Shown here: positions 12,969-23,570 of the stretch, piece after piece | Numbering within the stretch: the first letter of the stretch is position 1 | Layout: each line of letters starts with the position of its first letter | From: Rhyacophila brunnea | Lineage: Eukaryota > Arthropoda > Insecta > Trichoptera > Rhyacophilidae | Assembly: GCA_022495005.1 (NCBI GenBank) | Contig: JAGYXB010000557.1 | Location: forward strand, 1,426,001-1,490,000 | Direction of reading: 5' to 3' | DNA: 64,000 nucleotides | Notes under the pieces: model-generated | Databases searched by the model: none | Seen by the model: the letters and a program-made list of their open reading frames with translations, nothing else | What the model was told of the DNA's origin: nothing | Position numbers and translations under genes: made by a program

Positions 12969-14902
12969 ACATCGTGTCACCTGGGTTTGATTCACCATCC
13001 CGTACAAACAGTATACAAAATGCAGTCTGCAGCATATAGTAACTACCGGTAGTTGTGATTAGTAGCCGTGCCTGCGCGCAGTGTACACAGATCATAATAT
13101 ATAAACATTATATGGTTTTATTTACGTATAACCTTGATAGTAGAATTAAAATTGACAATTTTGTTACAAATAAGATCACATTAATAATTATATTATTAAT
13201 ATAGATGAATAAGTAATTATGTGTCATTAGTATGGTTAGAAATCGATAGTATCAGCGGTTTTTCTCCCAAGGTGCAGAACTAACCCGCCATTGGTGATGC
13301 CAATTGGGAGACCAATAACGCTGTTAAACCAAATCGCTTTGGACGTTGATATATTCCACCTAACTGAGGATGAGTATAATAATATTATGTAGGCGTTGTT
13401 TTATAAATTCTTAACATAGGGTCTACTTAGCTCATTTACTTCCACGTAGGTATTGATTTAATTTTTTTGTAATCTTAATACTGTTTTAATGCCATTTCTT
13501 TGATTTCAAATGTCATGTTGTGAATGTCTTAAATATATAATTTCTAAAATTCACTACTTATATGTAAATAAATCAATTTGAATTTGAGTGCGTGATTATT
13601 TTTATACAAAACGTAAATTATAATATTTTATTTTATAGTCAATGGTGAAAGCACGTCTTGTATCATAAAATACTTAATGTGATATTATTAAAAGTAACCG
13701 GGTGGGTATGTAATAAAATATATTTGCCACATTTTAATTGTAGAAATGATGTTAATTTAAATCATATGTAAGACAAAAGGTTGGTACCTACTTACATGTA
13801 CGTAGGTACCGACTTCTACTTTTATTTTGACAAAACGTAAGTATCAAATAAAAAATAATAAACACTCAAGTAATAATCATGTGGAAGATTGAAAATTGTA
13901 AAATATTGTAATAACGTCTGTACACGTGCATGAAATTACTTGCACCGATAGTGTGTATTTTAAACTATCGCGATGATAACTGTACTACCCGTAAATGTGC
14001 TGATTGTCTCGCCAATCTCATTCTTCAAGAGTAAACGAGACACGATGTTGTCATTGTATGGTACTATTTGACAGGTCGTGAAAATCGGTTAATATCAAAA
14101 TGAGTCTGCGTGGCGTAGTTCTTTTTTTTAATGGCAGGTTCGCCACTATCGTTCTAGTGCACAGGCGCAAAAATTCAGAAGCTTCTGAACTATTTTGATC
14201 AATGCATGCGATCTTACAATTTTCACGATAATACGTGTTTACAGTTGCATTTTTTTTTGTTACGGCCGCGATAATATGTACTGTCAGCTGTATTTTGTTA
14301 GTTGTTAACAGTAGTTTTAGATATAAAACTTTATAATAAATGCTTAGATGGTGATTGACATATTTTTTAGATCAGTGACCCGAAATCACAATAGTTCAAT
14401 ATTTTGCTTCTAAAACCATACTCGCGCTAGGTAAGATATTTTCTTCGCTATTGTTAGTTTTTTTCTGAAAAAATATCCATTTCATTTTACGTGATGACGT
14501 GGATGTTGTTTAACATCGTTTTAAAATTTTTAAAATTCCTCCCACGTTTCTTTTAGTAGAAATAGAGTACTTTTTGAACAACATTGTATAAAAAAATGGA
14601 TTCACCTCACCGCGGAATAAAGAATATACTTATTAAAATATCTGGGAGATCATGTTACAGATTCAGAAAACAATGATGTTATATTGTTTTGATTGATTGT
14701 ATTTTAAAATAACAGTTTTCTCAATTCCGATTATTTTCAATATTATAATGAATTATTGCACGCATACAATATAAAGAGTTAAAATATTAAATTAAGATGA
14801 TCATAATCATCAGCTAGCCAGTATCAGCTTACGATCCACTGCAAGTTTTTTAAAACTCAATAACAAGACATGAGCCCCAATGATAGTAGTGCAGTAGTAG
14901 TA
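12969..14902. other. Intergenic DNA, no gene seen
   Basis: A+T-rich with a weak B-box-like GGGTTTGATTCACC near 12983 and a more balanced block at 13240-13370. A short inverted pair of GTAGGTA/TACCTAC type near 13785-13810 is the kind of motif scattered through the window. I recognise nothing else. Confidence 0.35.
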
Positions 14903-15105
14903 GACGATCGTCGTAGTGCAGTGCGTAAGGCCCTTAGTTCTCACCCGGGTGCTCCGGGTTTTGATTCCCGGTGAGGTCGCAATATGTTATGTGGTTTTAT
15001 CGAAACCTGGGTATTTATATAATCGTTTACCTTATTCTACTGCATTATTATTTAACTAAAATACTGTCATTGGGCCCCATGGCCTGTTGTAGTGTTAAAA
15101 AAGAA
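14903..15105 (+). repeat. SINE family B, plus orientation
   Basis: The tRNA-like head reads TCGTAGTGCAGTGCGTAAGG (A-box region), then GGGTTTTGATTCCCGG (B box) and GTGAGGTCGCAATAT. A body with AAACCTGGGTATTTATATAATC follows. The same head-body order is present at 15950-16064 (minus), 30502-30650 (plus) and 52030-52147 (minus); a head fragment is at 61121-61150. An internal RNA polymerase III promoter is implied. Confidence 0.65.
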
Positions 15106-15124
15106 TATTATATACCTATTTAAG

Positions 15125-15931
15125 TGTATATGTTACGCCGAATGTGCGAAATTGAATATTACATGAAATGGGCAAAATTTTGCCTAAATCATGAAAAATG
15201 CAAGCCCGATGCCTTATTCATGAATTAGGCAAAATATCTGCCAAGTGCGTGAATTCGGTAGTATTTTTCTGCCTAGTTCATTCATTGGGCAAATTAGATA
15301 GTAGCGCTATGGTGGTGTTTTTTGCAACTAAATCAAATCTGTCAAAAATGCTCATGCATTGGTCAAAATAGATGGTCGCGCTCCGGTGGTGTTTTTTGCA
15401 ACTAATCAAACTAACCAAATGTGTCAAATGTCATTGATTATATAAAAATATACCAATCAATTACTACAATGACGTTCATATCCATTTACAATGCCCAAAA
15501 AAAATCTAGAACTATAATTATGACAACGGATTTTTTTTATTAAAAGGTATTTTCGCGATTTGATTCGTGCTTGGGTATCAATCGTGCAATGGTCGATTTT
15601 TTGTTTGTGATAGTTTGTTGACATTTGTTAGCTAACCTCAAAATGGACATTCAGTTGAATTCATAATTGCAACACCTAACCCAACCTAACCTAATAATAA
15701 TAATATTATATTATGTCCAATTATAGCTAATAAAACCATCCGTATTAAATTTACTTTTTCTACTGTCATGTTGACAGTTTAAGAATTCCATACCCTGGTA
15801 AATTCACACACTCGGCAGATAATTTACCTAATTCATGAATAAGGCAACGGGCTTGACTATTACATGAATTAGTCAAAATTTTTCCCATTTCATGTAATAG
15901 TCAATTTTGCACATTCGGCGTAACATATACA
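15125..15931. mobile_element. Foldback (long inverted-repeat) element, 807 bp
   Basis: The ends are inverted copies: TGTATATGTTACGCCGAATG at 15125 and its reverse complement ending at 15931. The inverted similarity continues inward for about 150 bp on each side. It includes TTACATGAAATGGGCAAA, CATGAATTAGGCAAA and a mirrored AAGCCCGATGCCTTATTCA segment. The arms are built from repeated variants of GCCTAATTCATGAATTAGGC, itself a palindrome. The centre has two tandem, slightly diverged units near 15297-15360 and 15367-15430, each containing GGTGGTGTTTTTTGCAACTA. There is no coding frame. I could not define a target duplication, so the superfamily is open. Confidence 0.7.
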
Positions 15932-15949
15932 AGCCAAACGATCTCAAAA

Positions 15950-16064
15950 ACACAAATGTTTTAATAAAACTATATAAATATGTTGTGACCTCACTGGGAA
16001 TCAAAACTGGAGCCCCGGGGTGAGAGAGAGTCAAGTGCCTTACGCACTGGACTACGAGGGTCGC
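15950..16064 (-). repeat. SINE family B, minus orientation
   Basis: Read on the minus strand it gives CTCGTAGTCCAGTGCGTAAG, a B box GTTTTGATTCCCAG and GTGAGGTCACAACATAT. It is the same head as the copy at 14903. It starts within 20 bp of the right end of the foldback element and is truncated in its body compared with that copy. Confidence 0.62.
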
Positions 16065-17374
16065 TTTAGATGTAAGCTTTCCTTAAGTCCTTCCATTCTT
16101 CAGCGATCTTCGTGGCCTTACTACCTTGTGTAGTTAAATGGAGACGACGCAAATATTATTGCCTCGTCATAACAAAAAGTGATGGCATTAGGACCTCGCC
16201 CCTTGCCGAGGTGAGTCACTGTATTTTAATAATCGAAAATGAGCACTGATAATTTTTCGACAAAATATTGCGAACTGTACGTTATCTGTAAAATGTAAAC
16301 CAGTCTGTACCCAACATGGTTTGTAACAGCAAAATTGGAGATTACTTACTGACTGTACAACGAATATCACCAAGTGAATTGAGTAAATATACTGCAGTTT
16401 TTTTTATATTATTGCAGAGTCGTTATCATGGGGCGTAGCAAGTCGACCAAATAAGTGAAACAAACATACATCACAAATTTGATCTAATAGTAGAATCAGT
16501 CGCGAGCGGTGATATTATGTTACTTTAGGAATATTATCATTTTAAAATATGTGATTGTGCGATAAAATTATTAATTAGTGTTAGTCGATTTTCAAAAATT
16601 CCATAATTCGAGTGCATGTATTCAAAAATACCCTTAATTTGATCTTGAACACCATTTGGAAAAAGTTACTGTAGAGCTTCACACTGCCTTTAAACTAAGC
16701 GATAGGTAGGGGTTAGATTCAGGATGTAGGGACCGTGGTTAGTATAGTATATATTACCCATAATTCAATTTGATATATCACACATAGATGTATTTGATAT
16801 AAATTAATGGTTCACAAAAAAAACATTCACAATACTATCAAATGCGATTTGTTTCAGTCGAGGTACATTACTATTTCGACCCAAACACAGGGGCCGCCAG
16901 TTATTATTTAATGCATCAGAAATGTAGCACCCATCTTTTATGTCATTTGATTCAAGCGGGGTATATTTCATTTCGATAAAAGCTAAATAAGGCGAGTGGC
17001 GCATTTATATACGGGGGTTGAAATGTGGAAATGTAGATTAGCCCTGGCAGCGTTGCACGAGGCGGAGTCCAAAAAAATAATAGAATCATTTCATTTTTAT
17101 GTTGGCGAGCACGCGACAAATCCAGGTCGGCAGAATGAAAATAAAGAGCAAGATAAGCCGGCGTGAGAGCAAGGTGACGGAAAAGCAAAAAAAAAAAAAA
17201 AACCAACTCGGACATGCGAACGTAGACAGTGTCGTAGAAAATAAATAAAAGTAATTATTTAACATTTTTTAATGTGAGTTTTCTGTAAAGCAGATGATGC
17301 GGACGATTCGTCATAAAGTTATTAAAAAGATGCACTATTATGAGTATATTATAGTGAAGGTTGTATTTACAGAT
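16065..17374. other. Intergenic DNA with a G+C-shifted block
   Basis: No gene is seen. The block 16950-17185 is more balanced in composition and rich in short box-like motifs (CATTTATATACGGG, GAGGCGGAGTCC, ATTTCATTTTTATG, GCGAGCACGCG). It ends in a run of about 17 A near 17187-17203. The 87-codon minus frame across it looks like a chance frame in constrained DNA. Confidence 0.3.
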
Positions 17375-17483
17375 TTTTATTTCACACACACATTGAAAAG
17401 CGATATGTGAATTTACCAGACTGGGGATTCGAACCCGAAATCAACGACACTATTATAAGCCGACACATTAGTGCTCACCCAAT
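17375..17483 (-). repeat. SINE family A, partial copy, minus orientation
   Basis: A B-box GGATTCGAACCC-type sequence (plus-strand reading) near 17426 is followed by TTATAAGCCGACAC, as in the 2466 and 25502 copies. It is preceded by the CACACATTGAAAA...ATATGTG segment typical of family A. The 3' body is missing. Confidence 0.55.
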
Positions 17484-17782
17484 ATCAATCACATACTTTT
17501 AAATACTCAACGGCAGTTGATGGCATAGGTAAACTTTTCACAAGGAGGGATCCAAACCTGTTAATACCTACCTCAAGCCTCTATGTAACTAAAACTGTTA
17601 TAATGCTTTTCTTTACATCGCTGGATGAAAAATGATATAATGTACCTACATAATATATATAGGTAGTAATTCTTTTTGTCGAGGGTGTTGATACACCGAA
17701 AGGCAATAATTAATTGATACGAAAGATTGAGTGAAAAACACGTGGTGTGTGCAAATTATTTAATCACAATAAAAAGTAATAA

Positions 17783-17992
17783 GGTACAGTTCGGTTATGA
17801 GGAATTTTTTAAAGGATTTTTTCTAAAGTGTTTCCTGATTATTGATTTCTTTAACATATATCATTATTATTACCGGTACAGTTCGGTTATGACACGGCGG
17901 AAAACACATTTTGAAAATACCCGATATACTGGATTATTTGTTAGTTTGGGTTAGTTTAGGTTAGGTAAGGTTGGGTTAGGTTAGGTTAATCT
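17783..17992. mobile_element. TTAGG-carrying MITE, one-armed copy A
   Basis: The arm starts at 17875 (GGTACAGTTCGGTTATGACA) and runs through GCGGAAAACACATTTTGAAA and GGATTATTTGTTAG into a TTAGG-type array ending near 17991. The opposite arm is absent. A second, shorter copy of the arm start (GGTACAGTTCGGTTATGAGG) sits at 17783, so the left end has been duplicated or two copies collided. Family members with both arms are at 23160 and 47179. Confidence 0.6.
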
Positions 17993-18254
17993 AAAGCTAT
18001 ATTCTAGCTGTATTCATCAGGTTACGGCCAATGTGTTTTAATGTTTTATGTGTTTAATTTAGTCATCTGCGAACTACTTAATTACGACGAAATTAAATAG
18101 TAGTCATTCAATTGAAGCGCTTTACAAAATTCGCTAATGTCAGCGATTGGCTTTTGTAGTTTGAATCAAAGTACTAATAATAAGTATCTAGTATCTACTC
18201 ACTAATACATGTGTTCCGGATGTCGCCAGAGACGAGTACGACAATTCGTACACT

Positions 18255-18432
18255 TGTGGTTCAGCCTCAAGGGTTCAGTCGCCGTGGCTGGCCATCCCTC
18301 ACCCTGCAGTAGTGTTCCACAAGCGATCTACATGCTGCAGGTCTGACATCACGGGAGGTGCGAGAGTTGGCGATTTACCAAGGGAAGTGGCCCGAACTTG
18401 TGCTTGCCATGTGTCCCAATGCTGGGGCGTGA
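18255..18432 (+). repeat. Dispersed G+C-rich repeat D, plus copy
   Basis: The blocks CATCCCTCACCCTGCAGTAG, CGATCTACATGCTGCAGGTC and CCAAGGGAAGTGGC recur in related form at 31785-31950 (minus), 47885-47985 (minus) and 55445-55580 (plus). It is much richer in G+C than its surroundings. It could be a LINE or SINE piece; no conserved frame was found. Confidence 0.42.
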
Positions 18433-19802
18433 CAGGGCGAAAGAAGACGAAAGAAAACGTGTCTACTTGATTACAACTAGTGTGAGGAATGTCTCCAAAT
18501 TTAAGTCGTTACTATTATGCACTACTAATAAATTAAAAAAATTGTTTATTAAGAAAATTTCATTTGTATTTCTCATATTTTGTATATGCTGATGTACGTA
18601 GGTAATGAAAAAAAAACAAATTGAACTGAAATTTGGGTGAATGAAAAAAAACTCTTGGACAATATTGTATGAATTAATATTATATCAATTTTTTTTATTC
18701 TTATGTATTTTTCTGCCTGTTTGAGTATGTAAGTACCTGCTTTATTGCGTAATCAATTATAATATGTAACGTTTTCCAGAAAGTAGAATCATTCACTGCT
18801 ATTTAAATTTTATATTAAACTGCGTCAATCCATCATGAAATTCCGTGTTTGTTTTAAATTCGCAGAATCAGTTATTTGTAGACGTGGTAAATCATACAAT
18901 AAAAATTGGTATAAGTACTTTAATAAAACCTACTTACCAACCTACGTCACTGGTCAAAGACGCAACACGTAGTACGAAAGTTATTTTCCAGTATGATCGT
19001 AGCTTTATATTTCTAGATGTTGTAGTGCTACATTCTTATGACAATTTTGTTTATTCTGTGGAATATCCAATATTCTTATGTGTTCAAGAACGTTCAAAAC
19101 TTTTGCTTTGTAGCTTGAAGCAATATCACTCGATAGACGCAAAGCCGCAAAGATGCGTTTGAGATATTTGATGCAATTCAGTTCAAGGAAGTATTTTTAT
19201 TATTTACATTACAATGAAAATACAATATAATATAATATTTATTGAATTTAATTTAAACGCATGCTGTAAGTCAGTCATTCGCACTTTTGAAATTGGTTGA
19301 AAAATGAATGACTTACAATAAGTTCGAGTGTAGACACAGCCGATAATAATTGTGGTTCGGACCAGATTGTATGAGACGGTTGCACATAATGTAGCTCCAT
19401 GCTGTCTGCTGTCATTGATAACTCAACAGCTTGTCAGTGCGATAGAGTTTTGATCGTCTCTCCCCTTCACGTCTATAGGCAATAGTCCTCATAGACAGTG
19501 ATTGCTATGATATGAGCGGTAAACGCATGAACTGCAACTGAAAACTTTGATAATCACTGGTGGATACGATTACTTTTAGGCCTTAAGCAGATAAATCTAT
19601 TCGTATAAGCGTACAATTTGTAATCTGCTGTACACAATTTTGAAAAAGAATGTATTCGAAATAGGTTAAATATTTTTCCAGTCAGATCATTGAAATCTAT
19701 GGGAGTTGGTGGAAGTATTCTCTCTGCTGTCTTTCTCCACACATGTCAGTAGTAACGTTAGAAAAGAAAGGGTCTGAGAAAAAATGTCGCAATTTACTCA
19801 AA

Positions 19803-20010
19803 TCACGATGGTCAAGCGGCTTACGCGCTTATGATGTCGTAGGTCCCAGGTTCGTATCCTGGGTCTGGCAAATACGCATATTGTTTTTCAATTTGTATTT
19901 GGAATTAGAGTATGGACCTTAAACGTTGAGCAAGTGGCTAACATCCATTTCTCGTAAAAACAAACAGTGCGGAGATCTATATGATTGTATTAGGATCAGA
20001 AATAGTCAAT
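19803..20010 (+). repeat. SINE family A, plus orientation
   Basis: The best view of the head in this window. An A box TGGTCAAGCGG at about 19809-19819 is followed by an anticodon-arm-like part and the B box GGTTCGTATCC at about 19849-19859. The body then has CATATTGTTTTTCAATTTG, a GAGTATGGACCT segment, GTTGAGCAAGTGGCTAACAT, TTCTCGTAAA and, at the 3' end, GATTGTATTAGGATCAG. The A- to B-box spacing suits a type 2 RNA polymerase III promoter. Confidence 0.7.
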
Positions 20011-21136
20011 AGAAAAAAAAGAAAAAAATACATATTATTAAAAAGATTGAATATTAAAAAAGATGCTATTAGGTATGTAATCTTTTCCAGAGAAAAAGAA
20101 GGAGATTTTATACTTCAATGAAGAAGTTTAATTGGCACCATTAAATAAATAATTTCCAAGCATTACGTTTTACTTCCAGTATGTGTGGATGACTCACACA
20201 TATTTTTCATCCATAGGAAAAGACTCCGGGAAGTATATTATAAAAGGAAGTAAGTATGTATATTATAAATTTAATAATTTATGTCGTCTATTCAGATTGA
20301 GAAAATAATATAACAGAGTAAATATATATATATATTTGTTGTTGAATTAATAATGAGTAAGCCCACGTATGTATGTAATATAAATATAAGTTATTTGTAA
20401 GAACCAGTAAACGTGGGATTTAAAAAAAATATTATAGCACACAAAAGTATATTTGTGTAAGTAATTTGAATGCGACATACGCCATAAGCGATCATTTGTA
20501 ATTATATTTACAACAAATTTGCTTTGTGATCAGTATAAAACATGTTTTTCTGGGAAAAACGCCACTGAATAAAATTCCTTTTAATGTAATGCTTATTGAG
20601 TTATCAAAAAAATGTGGCTCAGACGAAAAATTTAGTAAACAACATAAAATACGATGAGAAAGTTGCCGAGTTTTGAAAAATATATAAAGCACTCCGGAAT
20701 TATTTATGAGAACATAACGTAAAAAAAAGCTCTTCAAGTTAATTGAGAATTGTGTTCCGTTTACATTACATCACTTAAAAGAAGAAAGTCTTCTAATAAT
20801 GGGCACGAGACGAAAAGAAACACTATCTTTGAAATACATTATGCTTGAAAAATGGAAAAAGTTATTAATATTAAGCCGAGATATTAATTTCCAAAAAGTT
20901 AAGTAAATTTTCAATTTCCAGTCTCATTTATTTTTACTACTGACATTTTTGTATTGTTGGTAAATTTTCTCCATTGTAACAATGTTTACTTTTCAAATAT
21001 AATAAAGCCTGATAATGTTTATTTTATTCAAGAAATAAACCGACATTTCCGGTAGTGTTTCATATAATCTGGTCATTGTATTTGCGATTAGGTGATCACA
21101 TATTCTTTCTATAATAAACATAATGATACTTATGAA
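20011..21136. other. A+T-rich DNA, no gene seen
   Basis: I find no transposon ends or repeats shared with other parts of the window. The 81-codon minus frame at 20492-20737 is A+T-driven, and I do not call it. Confidence 0.4.
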
Positions 21137-22420
21137 CAGTGGCGACCGGTGAGTTATTTTACTGGGAGTTCACTTTTTTCACCTTTTGACTGCCGTAAAA
21201 AGGCATTTGCCTTCATCAAAACTTTTGGTTTTTTTTAATTTAGTACATTTAAAAGAAATAATAAATAACTCACTATTTATTATTTGTTGTACCTCTAAAA
21301 ACAGTTTTTCTTGAAAAAAAATGGATTTTAAACTTTAACACAAACTATTTTGTTTTGATCGAATTATTAGTAGTACCGAAATATCTCGTATCTGGCAGTG
21401 ACCGGGATTTATTGTTCATTTGTATGAGAAATCCATTCTTCTGTTTTTCATCGACACAAATTTTTCAATTACGCGTTTGTTGAAGTCAGGAATCTCTTGT
21501 ATCATTCTTTTTTCGATACTGAGCATACATAATGCGTTCAATCTTGATTGCGCGATGGTGTTTCTACTAAAACACTTGATCCGTTTGAGTGTGAAAAAAC
21601 ATCTTTCGCTTTCCACTGATGTCATCGGAATAGTAAAAATTAAATTTAATAGTAAAACCGTTTCCGTAAATGTGTCAATGAGATTTTTTCGATTAAAATG
21701 TTTTATAATGCTGAGGCGCCATCAGCATTATAAAAATTATCCAAGCTGTAAATAACAGACAATTCATTTTTGAGTTTATTTTTATCTCAAAAGTCAGACG
21801 TATTACAGAGCTAGTTTGAAGAGATATCATAATTGATAAACATTGTGAATTTAGTTATCAAACTGAAAAAAAACTTGAAGTTTATTTTTAAATTGTACTT
21901 CGCCTAAATTTGAGAAATGTTGTCAACATGTGCAGAAATTTAAATGCGTACTGTGAAAAGAATTTATTTTTATAATAATATTGAATAAAAATTGTCATAC
22001 AATAATTGTACGTGTGATACGGGCTGTATTGTTTTAAAACTGATGAATCTGCGTTCGGACCGAGAGCGACTTGAACTGTCGCTCCCGAGCACGTAGAAAA
22101 AATATTTACGTATTGCTGTTCCACGCGCCAGACGACGCTCTTTCTCATTGCAAAGAAATCGAAATTAGATTACTGGGCGCTTTGGTCGAGCGATGGCGAA
22201 TATCGCTCACATCAACATATAATATTATTATTTAAAATAGCCGGTTAAAAACACATATTAGAATTTGTTTTTGTATATGAATTAATGACCACGGTAATAG
22301 ATCAGAACACTTTTAATTAATCAAATATAAATTAAATACTCATTTAAAAAAAGTCTTTTCGCATAAATTGAGTGGGTGGGTGTGCACCGCTCCAACGCTC
22401 TCAAGGGAGAATCGCCACTG
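21137..22420. mobile_element. hAT-type DNA transposon, decayed, 1284 bp
   Basis: It starts CAGTGGCGA and ends TCGCCACTG, a perfect 9-bp terminal inverted repeat of hAT type. An identical 8-bp direct duplication, CTTATGAA, flanks it at 21129-21136 and 22421-22428. The interior holds a transposase C-terminal remnant on the minus strand (21416-21700). A full autonomous hAT would be 2.5 kb or more, so this is an internally deleted and mutated copy. The exact duplication suggests the insertion is not very old. Confidence 0.85.
21416..21700 (-). pseudogene. hAT transposase C-terminal dimerisation region, ZMYM1-like, fragment
   Basis: From the ATG at 21625, 69 codons run to a stop at 21416. The frame also continues upstream without a stop, through a segment encoding TVLLLNLIFTIP, to about 21700. 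Key features are the SVESERCF motif (the S-x-x-S-E-R-x-F-S signature of hAT C-termini), RLNALCMLSIE, a PDFNKRVIEKF stretch and the closing KNRRMDF. Together these match the C-terminal dimerisation domain of the ZMYM1/TTF-type hAT proteins common in insect genomes. Farther upstream the similarity is broken by an indel near 21710. The RNase H-like catalytic core is not present, so it cannot be active. The 111-codon plus frame over the same DNA is antisense shadow. Confidence 0.8.
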
Positions 22421-22585
22421 CTTATGAATAAACTTTGTCGGCTTTAAAGTCGGCGTATTTCGGATAAATAATATAGACTAGAGTGCACAGTTAGCGTAAT
22501 TAGTGGCGAAATACAGAAATAAAATGACAGCTCTCCAATAATTTAAAATTGTTCTAAACAGAAATGGTAAATATCAGGGAACTCA

Positions 22586-22885
22586 GAAATAATGGGAACT
22601 GAAATTAATACCTAACGGGTGTGGAGTAACAGGAAACCGATCTCGAGTGTGGAAGAATATGGTATAAACTTAAACACGTGTAAAGAATACGCTTGACCTT
22701 CATTCTGACAACTGCTCTCGGTTTATGCGCTGACGCTCATTCAATATTGGTATATTTGAAAGTTGTAGCACACACTATTGCACGTCTATAATGTGTGGCT
22801 CATTGTCATAGGACACTCACACATTCAAAATTCTGCGTCATTATGTAGTGTATTTGGGAATAGCCTATCGGAATTCTATTTATTA
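22586..22885 (-). repeat. Dispersed repeat F, minus copy
   Basis: This is the inverted counterpart of 12655-12968: CCTAACGGGTGTGG, TTCATTCTGACAACTGCTCT, CGGTTTATGCGCTGACGCTC, CGTCTATAATGTG, GGACACTCACACATTC and CTATCGGAATTCTA occur in the expected order. It lies about 160 bp past the hAT element ending at 22420. Confidence 0.55.
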
Positions 22886-23159
22886 ATCTGTTCTGTGATA
22901 AATATAGTTTCGGACAAAGTGATATCGTATTGATTGCCAGTAATTATTATCAACTACTCAAACAAAAACCAAAAAACAATGAATAATTTGTAATGATTGT
23001 CTTTGGTCGATGTATTTAGAAAAGTGGCGTATACCTACAGTAATCGGTGAAGTGTACAGGAATATGTTGTCATTTCTATAATAATTATAACAAATTAGGT
23101 TTTTGAATGCTCTAACTGCGGTTCTCTTAATATAGAATTATTCTTAATTAACTTTTTTT

Positions 23160-23388
23160 GGTACTGTTCGGTTATACCGGAGCTAGCGGAAAACGCATTT
23201 TGAAAATAGTCGATAAACTGGATTATTTGTTAGTTTGGGTTAGTTTAGGTTCGGTTAGGTTGGGTTAGGTTAGGTTAGGTTAGGTTAGGTTAGGTTAGGT
23301 TTGGTTAGGTTAACCTAACAAATAATCCAGTTTATCGGCTATTTTCAAAATGCGTTTTCCGCTGGCTCCGGTATAACCGAACAGTACC
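23160..23388. mobile_element. TTAGG-carrying MITE, complete copy B, 229 bp
   Basis: The two arms are near-perfect inverted repeats of about 75 bp. They run from GGTACTGTTCGGTTATACCG at 23160 to its reverse complement ending at 23388, and include GCGGAAAACGCATTTTGAAA and GGATTATTTGTTAG. The spacer between the arms (about 23229-23312) is almost wholly a GGTTA-phase array, that is (TTAGG)n with a few variants (GGTTT, GGTTC, GGGTT). There is no coding sequence. A third copy with both arms is at 47179-47367. Confidence 0.8.
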
Positions 23389-23424
23389 CTTTTTTTTATA
23401 TTTAACGAATAATTCACAAGATTT

Positions 23425-23570
23425 AAGAATGTAACATTCTTATTATTGAACATAAGTAAGTACATAATTTTGAAAACACTAAACTTCTGTTTTTTTTTTC
23501 AAAAAGATTTTTTTTATTGGTTATAATATATTTTCTCAGAAGTGTTTTCAAAATGATGTATGTTCAATAG
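23425..23570. repeat. Inverted-repeat element E, copy 1
   Basis: AGTACATAATTTTGAAAACA at about 23458 is mirrored by GTGTTTTCAAAATGATGTAT near 23541. The flanking ATTCTTATTATTGAACATA is mirrored by TATGTTCAATAGAATT. A related sequence is at 27165-27355 and 63290-63400, and a short match (ATACATAATTTGAAAACATC) at 9008. Probably a MITE; no target duplication was defined. Confidence 0.45.

Noticed and set aside
16952..17215. 87-codon minus frame starting in the poly-A/T run
   Set aside because: The N-terminus is encoded by the T-run (FFFFLL), with no family resemblance; the DNA looks non-coding.
18845..19162. 105-codon plus-strand frame
   Set aside because: No recognisable domain and no good initiation or splice context; A+T-driven composition like other chance frames.
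21420..21755. 111-codon plus-strand open frame
   Set aside because: It lies antisense to the hAT C-terminal fragment, which explains its openness.
23229..23312. True chromosome-end telomere
   Set aside because: The TTAGG array is short, interrupted and enclosed by the inverted arms of a MITE, with ordinary DNA on both sides.
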